From contig DAOLIQ010000008.1 in the NCBI GenBank assembly GCA_035328465.1, positions 1 through 64,000 on the forward strand: 64,000 bases of DNA. The letters are read 5' to 3'. Source of the stretch: JADJEI01 sp035328465. Lineage in GTDB: Bacteria; Bacteroidota; Ignavibacteria; Ignavibacteriales; Ignavibacteriaceae. The notes beneath the pieces were generated by a model. The model did not search any database and was not told the origin of the DNA. It worked only from the letters and a program-made list of their open reading frames with translations. Shown piece by piece: positions 17,101-25,681 of this stretch. A program made the position numbers and the translations under genes. The stretch's first letter is position 1. Each line of letters begins with the position of its first letter.

Positions 17101-18362
17101 ATACAATTTTCATAGGCGACTTAAATGAGAATAACGTAACCGAAGTTGCATTCCCAACCGATAATGGAATAACTTTTTCCGAATTTACCCTATCTAATCA
17201 GCCTTCAGTGCCATACAACATATCTGGATTTAGTTTGAATGAAAATTCAACAAAACTAAATTGGAGCGGCATAGGAAGTTCCTTCAGAATATTTAGAGGT
17301 GATGATAATATTAATTTATTTTTAATAGATTCATCAAACACAAACGAGTATATCGATTTAAACTTAGACTCTAACAAAGATTACTTCTATGCAATGGAAG
17401 CTGTTGATTATTCTAAACCATTACCATATTCTTCAAAAAGCCAGGTGATTAAAGTTTTCACACATTCTCCTGGAAAGTTGTTATCTGCTGAAAGTAAAAG
17501 TTCTAAATCTTTAGTTGTTAAATTTTCTGAAAAAATTAATACTACAATCGAGAACCTCGAATCATTTGAGATTAAAAATTTTGGATTTCCAAATTCAATT
17601 TCACCAAATGATCAATTTTCGTATTTACTTTCATTTAATAATAGTCTGCCCTTAGGCTCGAACACTCTTTATGTAAATAATTTGAAAGACGCCTACGGAT
17701 CGCCTATCGAAAGTGACTCAATTTCATTTATTGTGAATGAAGTATTTGAGATTGAAGATTTCTTTATTTCATCATTTGAAATACTCGATCAGAATAATAT
17801 CAAAATAATTTTCAACCTGGAATTAGACGAAAATTCAATAGTTGATTTAAATAATTATTCTTTTAGTCCGGATAATAAAGTGAAGTCTGTCAAGCTGGAT
17901 CCTACAAACAATAAGATACTCTATTTAACCATTGATAAAAATAAACCGATCGGCTCGATCGGCATTCAATATACCTTGCGATTAAAAAATATTTTTTCTT
18001 CCGAAGCAACGGGCAAAATAGCAATCGGCGAGGGGGCGGGAAGTTATATAGTATTAACTAAGTTTGCTGATAACCTTGCCGATGTTTATGTTTATCCAAA
18101 TCCAGTACGTGTAAATGGAAATGAATTGAAATTAACTTTTGCTAATCTGCCCCAGTACGCTAAAGTAACCATTTGGACAATTGACGGTGTTAAAATAAAT
18201 GAGATAGAGGAGAAGAATGGGGATGGGGGATTAGAATTTAATCTTCGGAATATCAACGGAGATGAAATCGGATCAGGTATTTATATTTATCGCGTGATCA
18301 AGCAGAACGAAATTGGTGAAGAGCTTGAAGAAAAAATTGGAAAGTTTGCTGTTATTAAATGA
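14139..18362 (+). CDS. Large secreted subtilisin-like protease with T9SS-type C-terminal domain
   Basis: A 1407-residue multidomain exported protein. It has a signal peptide (residues 1-20, ending NFAQ) and a propeptide-like region to about 120. The S8 catalytic domain has D152 (AIIDTGIDYDHPEL), H231 (NGHGTYIAGIAG) and S385 (SGTSASAPFVSAAAG). A beta-rich middle follows. VCBS/FG-GAP-like calcium-binding repeats come next (DIDGDGVTN, DMNGDGKNEIW, DYDGDGTTDLA, DIDNDGKDEL), then a fibronectin-like and an Ig-like region. The C-terminus, with VYPNPVRVNG and ending GKFAVIK, resembles type IX secretion sorting domains. It sits oddly between purF and pgsA, overlapping both. Confidence 0.92.
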   Translation: MKFSYFFILTLILTISNFAQTTYFIKYKNSVSFAAVDQKISEQKMGDVLTNRPVSLPSFTLNYLAKGLGRGDEILGRIIKVQFSDDVEEANLNSILSPDSDIEYIQKSTTYTMDLIPNDSLISQQWALEKINAFDAWDITQGADTVLLAIIDTGIDYDHPELKNKIFINAGEVGIDNQGRDKQSNNIDDDGNGFIDDYQGWDFTDRVGFPFDSTGGDYLNWDNNPIDENGHGTYIAGIAGAESNNISGVSGTAPNIKLLNLRAFDPSGYGEEDDVAAAILYAVQSGAKVINMSFGDNSFSFVLKDVIQFAYSQNVVLVGSAGNSGSPDPHYPSGYSEVIAIGNSTQEDFVSSSSNYGSTIDLVAPGTLILTTDRNNNYAVISGTSASAPFVSAAAGLILSLQNFTNEEVKQILKSTSDDIDSPGWDLKSGAGRLNLFKAVSVIAPSIIKFHYPLQDFSTLNDTISIYASVLSPYFISYNLYYGMGFNPENWITLIENGLNQFSNQKIFTLDISDLSDTVYTLRLEVQLNNGRTLEERINFHVNKTPPGVQIVSIGPSFYGEKTTVLASLYSDQPSIAKMYYKKNGESNFNFITLDGFTINNKFVKQLHYGFIPKQLVEQNSQYEIYFEVENLVGLKTVIKNNGQNFIVRTDYNAELASEEILPYTLPAGEIYKDQISLTSNNSNEIVLREFSNPRTSLFYKLIYSLNAYFFQREDSLTDQIVKDFGDFNGNQKKDMLTYWVYDGFIYEQSEQFSSEMLQKFSKVGERFWPVFAEDIDGDGVTNLMVFDSDTSAAIYNIENDLTLSNKKSLVNFTTYGFGEQIFDSPNAVIADMNGDGKNEIWMVDTDGDIFSYNITGVGNYQQGSVIETGFLSSSSYLTSGDYDGDGTTDLAVILHSIDEIDIAPFYRLIIFNLKNDQFNIIYDQGLVDASTEFNSTFQKSEQAIRFADIDNDGKDELITFVFPYSYIFKFEDGISKIISYKENINSNTIFIGDLNENNVTEVAFPTDNGITFSEFTLSNQPSVPYNISGFSLNENSTKLNWSGIGSSFRIFRGDDNINLFLIDSSNTNEYIDLNLDSNKDYFYAMEAVDYSKPLPYSSKSQVIKVFTHSPGKLLSAESKSSKSLVVKFSEKINTTIENLESFEIKNFGFPNSISPNDQFSYLLSFNNSLPLGSNTLYVNNLKDAYGSPIESDSISFIVNEVFEIEDFFISSFEILDQNNIKIIFNLELDENSIVDLNNYSFSPDNKVKSVKLDPTNNKILYLTIDKNKPIGSIGIQYTLRLKNIFSSEATGKIAIGEGAGSYIVLTKFADNLADVYVYPNPVRVNGNELKLTFANLPQYAKVTIWTIDGVKINEIEEKNGDGGLEFNLRNINGDEIGSGIYIYRVIKQNEIGEELEEKIGKFAVIK

Positions 18363-18931
18363 TAGTTCAGATAGATAAAATATATACTAAATCTAATCTA
18401 TTAAGTTTTTTCAGATTGCTGCTCGCGATACCAATGTGGTTTGTGCTGGATTATCTTCAGGATCCGGTCTGGCGATACGTAGCTTTTTCGATTTGCATTC
18501 TCATAGCTTTTACAGATATACTAGATGGAAGACTGGCACGAAAATATAATGAAGTGACTGAGCTTGGAAAGATAATTGATCCTCTCGCTGATAAAGTTGC
18601 AGTGGCAGCAATTATTATTAAGCTGTTTCTACTCAGTTTGATTCCACCGTATTACATCATTTTGATTCTTCTGCGGGATGGATTAATTTTTTTAGGCGGA
18701 ATAATTGTTTCAAAAAAATTAGGCAAGGTTCTGCCATCAAATGTACCGGGCAAAATTGCTGTACTTAATATTGGGTTAGTGATTCTTCTAACCATTTTGC
18801 GAATTGATCAGAATGGTTTATTGTTTAAAAGTTTTTATTATTCCAGTATAGCTCTTCTTTATTTATCATTTTCTGTTTATTTGTTTCGTGCAGTACAAAT
18901 TTTCAATCCTAACCTATTAGCAAAAAAATAA
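18359..18931 (+). CDS. pgsA: CDP-alcohol phosphatidyltransferase (PgsA-like)
   Basis: A 190-residue integral membrane enzyme that probably makes phosphatidylglycerol phosphate from CDP-diacylglycerol and glycerol 3-phosphate. The complete family signature D-G-x2-A-R-x8-G-x3-D-x3-D is visible, beginning DGRLARKYNE and ending IIDPLAD (residues about 60-82). Several hydrophobic helices surround it. The family also includes phosphatidylserine and cardiolipin-type synthases; length and motif favour PgsA. The start overlaps the subtilase stop (ATGA), and ftsY follows after 3 bases. Confidence 0.88.
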   Translation: MIVQIDKIYTKSNLLSFFRLLLAIPMWFVLDYLQDPVWRYVAFSICILIAFTDILDGRLARKYNEVTELGKIIDPLADKVAVAAIIIKLFLLSLIPPYYIILILLRDGLIFLGGIIVSKKLGKVLPSNVPGKIAVLNIGLVILLTILRIDQNGLLFKSFYYSSIALLYLSFSVYLFRAVQIFNPNLLAKK

Positions 18932-18934
18932 AAT

Positions 18935-19870
18935 ATGGGAATATTTAAAAATATAAATTTGGGCAGGCTGAAGGAAGGTCTATCCAAAACAAAGAAAAAG
19001 CTTTTAAATTCGATCACAGAAGTTATTTCCGGGAAAGCCGTCATTGATGATAAAACTCTGGAAGAAATAGAAGAGATTCTGATCACTTCTGATATTGGTT
19101 ATGAAACTTCGGTTCAAATTATTGATAATGTAAGAATTAAACTTCGGAGCACTTCGGATAGATCCAATACGAACCTGATGAGTGCAGTTAAAAGTGAACT
19201 TGAAAACATCCTTAACTCGACTCCAAAATCAAATTCGGATGAAGAGTTAATCAAATATAAACCTTATGTTATTCTTATAGTCGGTGTAAATGGAGCAGGG
19301 AAGACAACTACAATAGGTAAGTTAGCTCATAATTTTAAGCAAGCAGGATTAAAAGTGATCGTTGGGGCTGCAGATACTTTTCGTGCAGCAGCAAATGAAC
19401 AGCTTGATGTATGGGCACAAAGAGCAGACGTAAAGATAGTGAGTGGTCAGCAAGGAAGTGATCCAGCAGCAGTTGCTTATTCCACGATTAATCAAGCTAT
19501 TGAAGGAAGTTGTGATGTTGTATTGATTGATACTGCCGGGAGGCTTCACAACAAATCAAATTTGATGGATGAGCTGGGGAAGATAAATCGCGTTATCAAT
19601 AAAAAGCTACAATATGCACCGAATGAAATATTGCTTGTTTTAGATGGAACTACTGGGCAAAATGCTATTAAGCAAGCGGAGGAATTTGACAAAGTTGTAA
19701 AGTTAACCGGTATCGTTTTAACAAAAATTGATGGAACTTCAAAAGGTGGTATTATTTTCCACATTACGAATATACTAAAGATTCCAGTAAAATATATCGG
19801 CGTAGGTGAAAAAATAGATGACCTACAAAATTTTGACCCAGAACTTTTTGTAAACACATTGATGAATTAG
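18935..19870 (+). CDS. ftsY: Signal recognition particle receptor FtsY
   Basis: The SRP-type GTPase that docks ribosome-SRP complexes at the inner membrane. The 311-residue protein consists of the helical N domain (residues 1-105) and the NG GTPase domain. G1 is GVNGAGKTTT (117-126), followed by ADTFRAAANEQL, DTAGRLHNKSNLMDEL, and TKIDGTSKGG as G4. C-terminal GVGEKIDDLQNFDPE is typical of FtsY. The acidic A domain of E. coli FtsY is missing, as in many bacteria, so membrane contact is presumably through the amphipathic N-terminus (IFKNINLGRLKEGLSK). Confidence 0.96.
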   Translation: MGIFKNINLGRLKEGLSKTKKKLLNSITEVISGKAVIDDKTLEEIEEILITSDIGYETSVQIIDNVRIKLRSTSDRSNTNLMSAVKSELENILNSTPKSNSDEELIKYKPYVILIVGVNGAGKTTTIGKLAHNFKQAGLKVIVGAADTFRAAANEQLDVWAQRADVKIVSGQQGSDPAAVAYSTINQAIEGSCDVVLIDTAGRLHNKSNLMDELGKINRVINKKLQYAPNEILLVLDGTTGQNAIKQAEEFDKVVKLTGIVLTKIDGTSKGGIIFHITNILKIPVKYIGVGEKIDDLQNFDPELFVNTLMN

Positions 19871-19880
19871 AAAGTCTTTT

Positions 19881-20087
19881 ATGTTCATGAAAAAACCTCG
19901 ACATAGAGTTTTCGATTATCAGCCAAGGTTTTATAAACCTGAAGATGATCCTCAAGAAAAAAAGAAAAAGAAATTAGGATTCTCACGCTCAAGAAAGTTT
20001 ACTACTAAGAAGAGGAGTAGTTATGGAATATTATTATTTATAGTAGTGGCAATATTATTTTATCTGAAATATAGAGGCTATATCTGA
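19881..20087 (+). CDS. Small basic single-pass membrane protein after ftsY
   Basis: A 68-residue protein (ATG at 19881; an alternative ATG at 19887). The first 45 residues are very basic (PQEKKKKKLGFSRSRKF, TTKKRSS). One membrane segment follows, YGILLFIVVAILFYLKY, with a four-residue tail. It starts 10 bases after ftsY and has no motif I recognise. The positive charge on the N-terminal side suggests a cytoplasmic, nucleic-acid- or membrane-surface-facing domain. It might assist SRP docking, but that rests on position only. Confidence 0.6.
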   Translation: MFMKKPRHRVFDYQPRFYKPEDDPQEKKKKKLGFSRSRKFTTKKRSSYGILLFIVVAILFYLKYRGYI

Positions 20088-20132
20088 TGGTCTTATAAGT
20101 TTACATAATATACATTATAGGACAAAATACTA

Positions 20133-22232
20133 TTACATCTCACGAAACAGTTGAATCTTCTCATCCCGACCAAAAATTATCAAAATATCATTCTGGTTTA
20201 ATATATAATTGGCGTCTGGTTGCTTGATCTCTGATTTCGAATTATCCACTAAAAATTCCGTATTCTGTTTAATCATTAATATTTCTAACCCGAATTTATT
20301 TCGAAGGCGCAAGTCTGATAAACTTTTCCCAATAAATTTTGATGGTACAGGTAATTCAATTATAGAAAATCCTTCACTTATTTTTATTGAGCTATAACGT
20401 TCAAGCGATCGAAATTCCCTTGCAAGCCCTTCGGCTAAATTATTCTTTAAACTTTCCCGGTTATATATTTCCAAGACTTGCTGCCTTGTAACTGAGCCCA
20501 ATATTATTGATGAATCTCCCGAGCTAATAACTGGAAATTGATCATAATTATATTTTGAAAATAATTTAAGAACATAATCGAGGCTATCAGTTCCTTCAAC
20601 AAAATATACATCTGGATTTATAATATCCTTCGCTACAATTACATCTTTCAAAGATTCATATTCTGTGATAATAGGACGGAGTTCGTTTTCAGAAATAATC
20701 CCCGAAATCTTTCCTTCAGCATTTGTAGTATAAAAAGAACTATTGGGGTTTTCTATAAATCTTGATGTTAACACGGGCAAGGATGTTTCGTCAGGAATTA
20801 ATTCGATTGGATGTAATTCAATGTCTGAAACAAGAATATCTGTAAGAATATTCTTTTCGGAAATATCAGTTAACTTAAACCCGTCTGCTTCTAAATTTTT
20901 CACATGAACTGAGTTTCTCAAAAACAATTGTACAACGGTAGTACTAAATATAACTGCAAGCATTAATGGAAGTATAAAAGAGTACTCTTGGGTCATTTCA
21001 AAAATTATCATAATTGCTGAGATAGGTATTGTATTGATTCCCCCAAGAACTGCACCCATTCCTACAAGAATCATTGTAGTTGTATCTACTGTAACTCCAA
21101 AAAAGATATTTAATGAAATGGTGAATAGATATCCTAAGCAAGCTCCCATAAATAGTGATGGAGCAAAAACACCGCCATAACCACCAGAATACAAGATTAA
21201 TGGAACGAGTAAAAATTTTAGACCAAGCAGCACTAACACTATTTGCCAGGTTAATGAAACTGCTAAAATTTCGTTGATGGATGAATACCCAATACCATAG
21301 ATTTCTTTGAAATAAAAGCCTGCAATCCCAACCAAAATCCCTACGAAAGACATCGCTAACCATTGAGGAATTTTTGATGCATATATTTTTTTCAGAAATA
21401 ATCTTTTTACGATAGCTGAATACCTGATAAAGAATAAAGATAAAAACCCGCTAACTAAGCCAAGTAAAAGATAATATATAAGGTGAGAATATTGCTCAAA
21501 AGCATTAATAGAAAAAACAAAAATAGATTCATTGCCCAAAAATATTCTTGAAATTGTACTAGCTGTAACTGAAGCAATAATTAAAGAAGAAAAAGATGCA
21601 GTTCGAAAATCATTCAATAAGACAATTTCGAGCGCAAAAAATACTCCTCCGAGTGGTGTGTTAAATATTGCAGCAATAGCTGCACCTGCTCCGGCTGCTG
21701 TATAGATTTTTCTTCTTTCATCAGTAAAATTAAATATTTGTGAAATTTTACTTGATATTCCCCCGCCTAATTGCGCCGCCGGGCCTTCCGGTCCCAATGT
21801 ACCGCCTGAGCCAATACATACTACCGGAGCAATAAAATGGAATAAAGTTGTTCTAAAAGATATGAATGTATTTCTTGTTGCAACTGATTTTATTATTTCT
21901 GAAACACCTTTTTGCTTTGCGATATTAGGTGATGACCTGATCATAAATGATTGAATCAACATTCCAATCGCAGGTAAAAATATTACCGAAGCAGCTCCTA
22001 AAAAGTATAGTCCATCTTTTGTTTTTTCAAAGAATATCTTGTTGAAAAACTCAATTGAATTATGAAAAAAAACCGCTGCTAAACCGACTGCAATTCCGAT
22101 CAGTATAGAAAAGAGAGTGAAAGAGGTGTACTCTGGAAATGAAAATCTATTAAAGTATTTTCTAATCCAGCGTTGGGAGTTTCTAATTTTTATTAAGTAT
22201 CTCTGTAAATATTTTCTTTTGACTGATTTCAA
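20133..22232 (-). CDS. ClC-family chloride channel/antiporter with CBS pair and TrkA-C domain
   Basis: About 700 residues. The membrane part shows the ClC selectivity motifs GSGGTLGPEGP, whose Glu aligns with the gating glutamate, and GGYGGVFAPSLFMGA. Two CBS domains follow (for example DQFPVISSGDSSIILGSVTR). At the very end is an RCK/TrkA C-terminal-like domain (IIELPVPSKFIGKSLSDLRL, ending NDILIIFGRDEK). The frame stays open to an ATG at 22319, but that would overlap the dehydrogenase gene by 76 bases. A TTG at 22232, 12 bases past that gene's stop, is a more natural start. Channel versus H+/Cl- exchanger is not decided here. Confidence 0.88.
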   Translation of the reverse strand: MKSVKRKYLQRYLIKIRNSQRWIRKYFNRFSFPEYTSFTLFSILIGIAVGLAAVFFHNSIEFFNKIFFEKTKDGLYFLGAASVIFLPAIGMLIQSFMIRSSPNIAKQKGVSEIIKSVATRNTFISFRTTLFHFIAPVVCIGSGGTLGPEGPAAQLGGGISSKISQIFNFTDERRKIYTAAGAGAAIAAIFNTPLGGVFFALEIVLLNDFRTASFSSLIIASVTASTISRIFLGNESIFVFSINAFEQYSHLIYYLLLGLVSGFLSLFFIRYSAIVKRLFLKKIYASKIPQWLAMSFVGILVGIAGFYFKEIYGIGYSSINEILAVSLTWQIVLVLLGLKFLLVPLILYSGGYGGVFAPSLFMGACLGYLFTISLNIFFGVTVDTTTMILVGMGAVLGGINTIPISAIMIIFEMTQEYSFILPLMLAVIFSTTVVQLFLRNSVHVKNLEADGFKLTDISEKNILTDILVSDIELHPIELIPDETSLPVLTSRFIENPNSSFYTTNAEGKISGIISENELRPIITEYESLKDVIVAKDIINPDVYFVEGTDSLDYVLKLFSKYNYDQFPVISSGDSSIILGSVTRQQVLEIYNRESLKNNLAEGLAREFRSLERYSSIKISEGFSIIELPVPSKFIGKSLSDLRLRNKFGLEILMIKQNTEFLVDNSKSEIKQPDANYILNQNDILIIFGRDEKIQLFREM

Positions 22233-22243
22233 ACATAACCATT

Positions 22244-23092
22244 TTAGTATTTGAAAAAACCTTCTTTTGTTTTCCTGCCAAGTTTTCCCGCTGCCACCAT
22301 TTTTTTTAACAATGGGCATGGTCTATATTTTGAATCATTGAATCCATTATAAAGTACATCCATTATTGCAAGGCAAACATCAAGCCCGATAAAATCAGCA
22401 AGTGTCAGAGGTCCCATAGGATGATTCATACCCAACTTCATTACAACATCGATATCTTCGGCTGATGCTACCCCTTCCATCAAAGCAAAAATCGCTTCAT
22501 TGATCATCGGCATTAATATCCTATTTGAAATGAAACCCGGATAATCAAATACTTCCACTGGTGTTTTTTCCAATTGCAACGATAAATTTTTTATTGTAAG
22601 AAATGTCTCGTCGCTAGTTGAATAACCCCTGATAATTTCAACCAGTTTCATTACAGGCACTGGATTCATGAAATGCATACCAATGAATTTATCCGGACGA
22701 TTTTTATTGGATAATTCCGTAATTGAGATGGATGAAGTATTTGAAGCAAAAATACAATTTTGATTAAGCTTGCTATCTAATGATTTAAAAATATTCAATT
22801 TGGCATCTTTATTTTCATAAATGGCTTCTATAACTAAATCAGTATTTTCTGGAATATTTTCAATTCCGATAGTTGGTATAATATTTTTGAGGACCTCTGA
22901 TTTTCTATCTTCACTTATAACAGCTTTTTTTACTTGACGATCAAGATTGCCGCTAATCGTAGCCAAAGCTTTTTCAATTAATTGGTTGTTCATTTCAACA
23001 AGATGAACGTTGAAATTATATTGGGCAAAAACGTGGGCAATACCATTACCCATAGTACCGCCGCCAATTACGGAAATATTTTTAATATCCAT
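22244..23092 (-). CDS. 3-hydroxybutyryl-CoA dehydrogenase
   Basis: A 282-residue NAD(P)-dependent 3-hydroxyacyl-CoA dehydrogenase of the short, single-function (Hbd/PaaH) type. The Rossmann motif is SVIGGGTMGNGIAHVFAQ (8-25). FIGMHFMNPVPVMKLVEII contains the catalytic His, paired with a Glu in LVEII. NHPMGPLTLADFIGLDV begins the C-terminal domain, which ends at GRKTKEGFFKY. It lies 11 bases after the thiolase gene. Together they could interconvert acetyl-CoA, acetoacetyl-CoA and 3-hydroxybutyryl-CoA, either in fatty acid breakdown or in C4 metabolism. No crotonase gene is in the window. Confidence 0.93.
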   Translation of the reverse strand: MDIKNISVIGGGTMGNGIAHVFAQYNFNVHLVEMNNQLIEKALATISGNLDRQVKKAVISEDRKSEVLKNIIPTIGIENIPENTDLVIEAIYENKDAKLNIFKSLDSKLNQNCIFASNTSSISITELSNKNRPDKFIGMHFMNPVPVMKLVEIIRGYSTSDETFLTIKNLSLQLEKTPVEVFDYPGFISNRILMPMINEAIFALMEGVASAEDIDVVMKLGMNHPMGPLTLADFIGLDVCLAIMDVLYNGFNDSKYRPCPLLKKMVAAGKLGRKTKEGFFKY

Positions 23093-23103
23093 TTAGTGAC
23101 CCC

Positions 23104-24285
23104 TTAACTGTTAAAATTTTTAATTAATAAAGCAGACGCCTCTCCCCCTCCGATGCACAAAGAAGCAACCCCATAAACAGAATTTCTTTTTTTCATTTCA
23201 TAAATCAAAGTAGTTAAAATTCTTGCACCGCTTGCGCCAATCGGGTGGCCAAGTGCAACCGCACCCCCATTTACATTTATTTTATCAGGATCCAGAGCCA
23301 GAATTTTATTTACAGCTAATGAAACTACAGCAAATGCTTCGTTGATCTCGAATAAATCTATGTCAGCAATTTTTAAATTTGATTTGTGTAATAATCTCGA
23401 TATAGCATCTGCAGGTGCAGTGGTAAACTCTATTGGAGCTTTTGCCGCAGAACTTTGTGCAATTATTTCAACTAACGGTTTTAACCCAAGCTCTAATGCT
23501 TTTTCTTCAGACATAATTAGTAATGCTGACGCACCGTCATTGATACTGGAAGCGTTTGCTGCTGTAACTACGCCATCCTTTTGAAATACTGGCTTTAGTA
23601 AAGGTATCTTTTCAAAATTAACTTTTAGTGGTTCTTCATCTTTATCAAAAACTACGGAGCCAGATTTGTTTGAAACTGCGACTTTTGTAATTTCATCCTC
23701 AAATCTACCCGAACTTTGAGCATCAAGTGCTTTCCGATATGATGCCGCTGCAAACTCATCCAATTCATTTCTTGTGAATTGAAAATCCTTAGCGCATTTT
23801 TCGGCACAACTTCCCATGTGAATATTGTTGTACTTATCCCATAATCCATCATAAACTACTGTGTCAACAATTTCGCCATTTCCAAGCCTGTATCCATTTC
23901 TCGCCTTTGGTAAAACATAAGGTGAATTTGTCATACTTTCTTGTCCACCTGCAATTATTACTTCCGCATCACCGGCCAGTATAGCCTGAGCAGCTAACAT
24001 TACGGCTTTAAGTCCACTTCCGCACATCTTATTAACCGTTAGACACTCGGTGTGATCTGTAAGTCCAGCAAAAATTGCCGCTTGACGAGCAGGAGCCTGC
24101 CCCATCCCTGAGGTAAGTACGTTCCCCATTATCACTTCGTCAATTGATTTGACATCTATACGTGATTCTTGAATTAGACTTTTGATTACGATACTGCCTA
24201 ATTCACTTGCACTAAATTGGGAAAGTGATCCGTTAAAACTGCCGATTGGAGTTCTTTTAGCATGTGTTATAACTACTTTTTTCAT
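23104..24285 (-). CDS. Thiolase (acetyl-CoA C-acetyltransferase)
   Basis: 393 residues from the ATG at 24285, which follows the holB stop by one base and has an AGAGGC ribosome site upstream. The longer open frame to 24336 is not needed, because the protein family begins MKKVVITHAKRTPIG. Catalytic residues are C88 (NKMCGSGLKA), H347 (GGAVALGHPIGASG) and C377 (SLCIGGGEASA). The sequence fits biosynthetic-type acetoacetyl-CoA thiolases, though degradative activity is possible. It is co-directional with, and close to, the hydroxybutyryl-CoA dehydrogenase. Confidence 0.95.
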   Translation of the reverse strand: MKKVVITHAKRTPIGSFNGSLSQFSASELGSIVIKSLIQESRIDVKSIDEVIMGNVLTSGMGQAPARQAAIFAGLTDHTECLTVNKMCGSGLKAVMLAAQAILAGDAEVIIAGGQESMTNSPYVLPKARNGYRLGNGEIVDTVVYDGLWDKYNNIHMGSCAEKCAKDFQFTRNELDEFAAASYRKALDAQSSGRFEDEITKVAVSNKSGSVVFDKDEEPLKVNFEKIPLLKPVFQKDGVVTAANASSINDGASALLIMSEEKALELGLKPLVEIIAQSSAAKAPIEFTTAPADAISRLLHKSNLKIADIDLFEINEAFAVVSLAVNKILALDPDKINVNGGAVALGHPIGASGARILTTLIYEMKKRNSVYGVASLCIGGGEASALLIKNFNS

Positions 24286-24286
24286 T

Positions 24287-25429
24287 TCAGCCTCTAATTT
24301 TCTGGGGTGATTTATCTGTTCTGATTCCAGTTTCAACTGTGAATTTTCCGAGTTCTACAACCAAATCTGAAATTAGAATATTAAGGTTAATATTTTTTGA
24401 GCAAAGAGAAATCAAATTTTCAATCTTTGTTACAATCTTCAAATATTTTATTTCTGGAAATTTAGTTAAAAATTTTTGAAAAGTCTCTTTGTGATTTACG
24501 AAAAAAGTAATCTCTTTTTTAACTTTGAATTTTTGAAGATCGTTAAACCATCTTAATATCAAGAATAATAGTAGTTTAAAGGATTCTATTTCATTTGCAA
24601 CCATTTTATTTATTTCGTCGATTGCTGAATGAAACTTTCGTCCCAATGCAAATCTTAGTATAACTATTGTTCTATTCAAAACATCTTCAAAATCAATACC
24701 CTCAATGAAGAGAAATTCATTTATCGACCCTAAGGAAAAAGCCGCATAATTTTCCGCTTGCACTTTACTGTAATTAAAATATTTAGTCAGAATAGATATT
24801 ATATCTTCATTTTTCAGGTAATTAAATTTAATTTCCCAGCACCGTGATTTAATGGTTTCGCGAAGCATATCTGGTTTGGATGTAATTAAAATGAATATTA
24901 CACCGCTTGGTGGTTCTTCAAGATTCTTAAGTAATGCATTTTGAGATTCCTCATTCATTAGATGCGCATCTGAAATAATTACCGTTCTGTAATTTATATC
25001 TGAATAACTCATTGATATAAATTTTCGCAGATCCCTAATGCTATTTACCTTAATTAGATTAGCTTTAGGTATTGAAATTTTATAATAGGGATTAATAATT
25101 TTTTTTTGAAGTTCATCTTTTACCAAATTCATTTCATCTGAATTTAATTTTTCATAGGGAGAGGAGTCATTATTCTCATTTTTCCCTCTTGGCAAAGGGA
25201 AAATATATTTTACAAAAGGCTCGGCAAGATTCGAGATTTGACTAATTACATCTTCAGAATTATAAGTTGAATTTAATTCTTTCGAAAAACATAAGGCCGC
25301 ATGTTCTTTACCTAAACCATTTTCTCCGGTAAACAAAAATGCATGGGGTATTTTATCGGAATTTAAAAAATTTGAAAGAAGTTTTACTACTTTTGGTTGA
25401 CCTACTATCTGATCAAGATATTTTAACAC
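24287..25429 (-). CDS. holB: DNA polymerase III delta' subunit
   Basis: A 380-residue AAA+ clamp-loader subunit. It begins LDQIVGQPKVVKLLSNFL and has a degenerate Walker A, GENGLGKEH, where the usual Thr/Ser after Lys is Glu. This agrees with delta' not hydrolysing ATP. SRC appears in ETIKSRCWEIKF, the conserved clamp-loader motif, preceded by ESQNALLKNLEEPP. The zinc-binding cysteines of DnaX are absent, which favours HolB over DnaX. It lies between a DUF2795 gene and the thiolase and is probably in the same operon. Confidence 0.9.
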   Translation of the reverse strand: MLKYLDQIVGQPKVVKLLSNFLNSDKIPHAFLFTGENGLGKEHAALCFSKELNSTYNSEDVISQISNLAEPFVKYIFPLPRGKNENNDSSPYEKLNSDEMNLVKDELQKKIINPYYKISIPKANLIKVNSIRDLRKFISMSYSDINYRTVIISDAHLMNEESQNALLKNLEEPPSGVIFILITSKPDMLRETIKSRCWEIKFNYLKNEDIISILTKYFNYSKVQAENYAAFSLGSINEFLFIEGIDFEDVLNRTIVILRFALGRKFHSAIDEINKMVANEIESFKLLLFLILRWFNDLQKFKVKKEITFFVNHKETFQKFLTKFPEIKYLKIVTKIENLISLCSKNINLNILISDLVVELGKFTVETGIRTDKSPQKIRG

Positions 25430-25441
25430 TGTTATAGCTAA

Positions 25442-25663
25442 TTAGTAATCATCTTCGTTATAAAAGAAATCTTCATCTGATGGATAATCAGGCCAGATAT
25501 CCTCTATGGATTCATATGGCTCATCAGAATCATCAAGCTCCATTAAATTTTCGAGCACTTCGTAAGGTGCACCGATTCTTTCGCAATATTCAATTAACTC
25601 TTCTTTAGTTGCGGGCCAAGGTGCATCATCCAAATATGATGCTAATTCAACAGTCCAAATCAT
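25442..25663 (-). CDS. DUF2795 small acidic protein
   Basis: A 73-residue protein with the DUF2795-like core MIWTVELASYLDDAPWPATK followed by EELIEYCERIGAPYEVLENL. The C-terminal tail is very acidic (SDEDFFYNEDDY). The fold is probably a small helical domain. Its function is unknown. It is widespread as a short stand-alone protein in Bacteroidota and Chlorobi. It starts the run that continues with holB 12 bases downstream. Confidence 0.82.
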   Translation of the reverse strand: MIWTVELASYLDDAPWPATKEELIEYCERIGAPYEVLENLMELDDSDEPYESIEDIWPDYPSDEDFFYNEDDY

Positions 25664-25681
25664 TTAGTTCTCTTCTACCCT

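Noticed and set aside
24286..24336. N-terminal extension of the thiolase to 24336
   Set aside because: It would overlap the end of holB, and the family N-terminus begins at the ATG at 24285, which has its own ribosome site.
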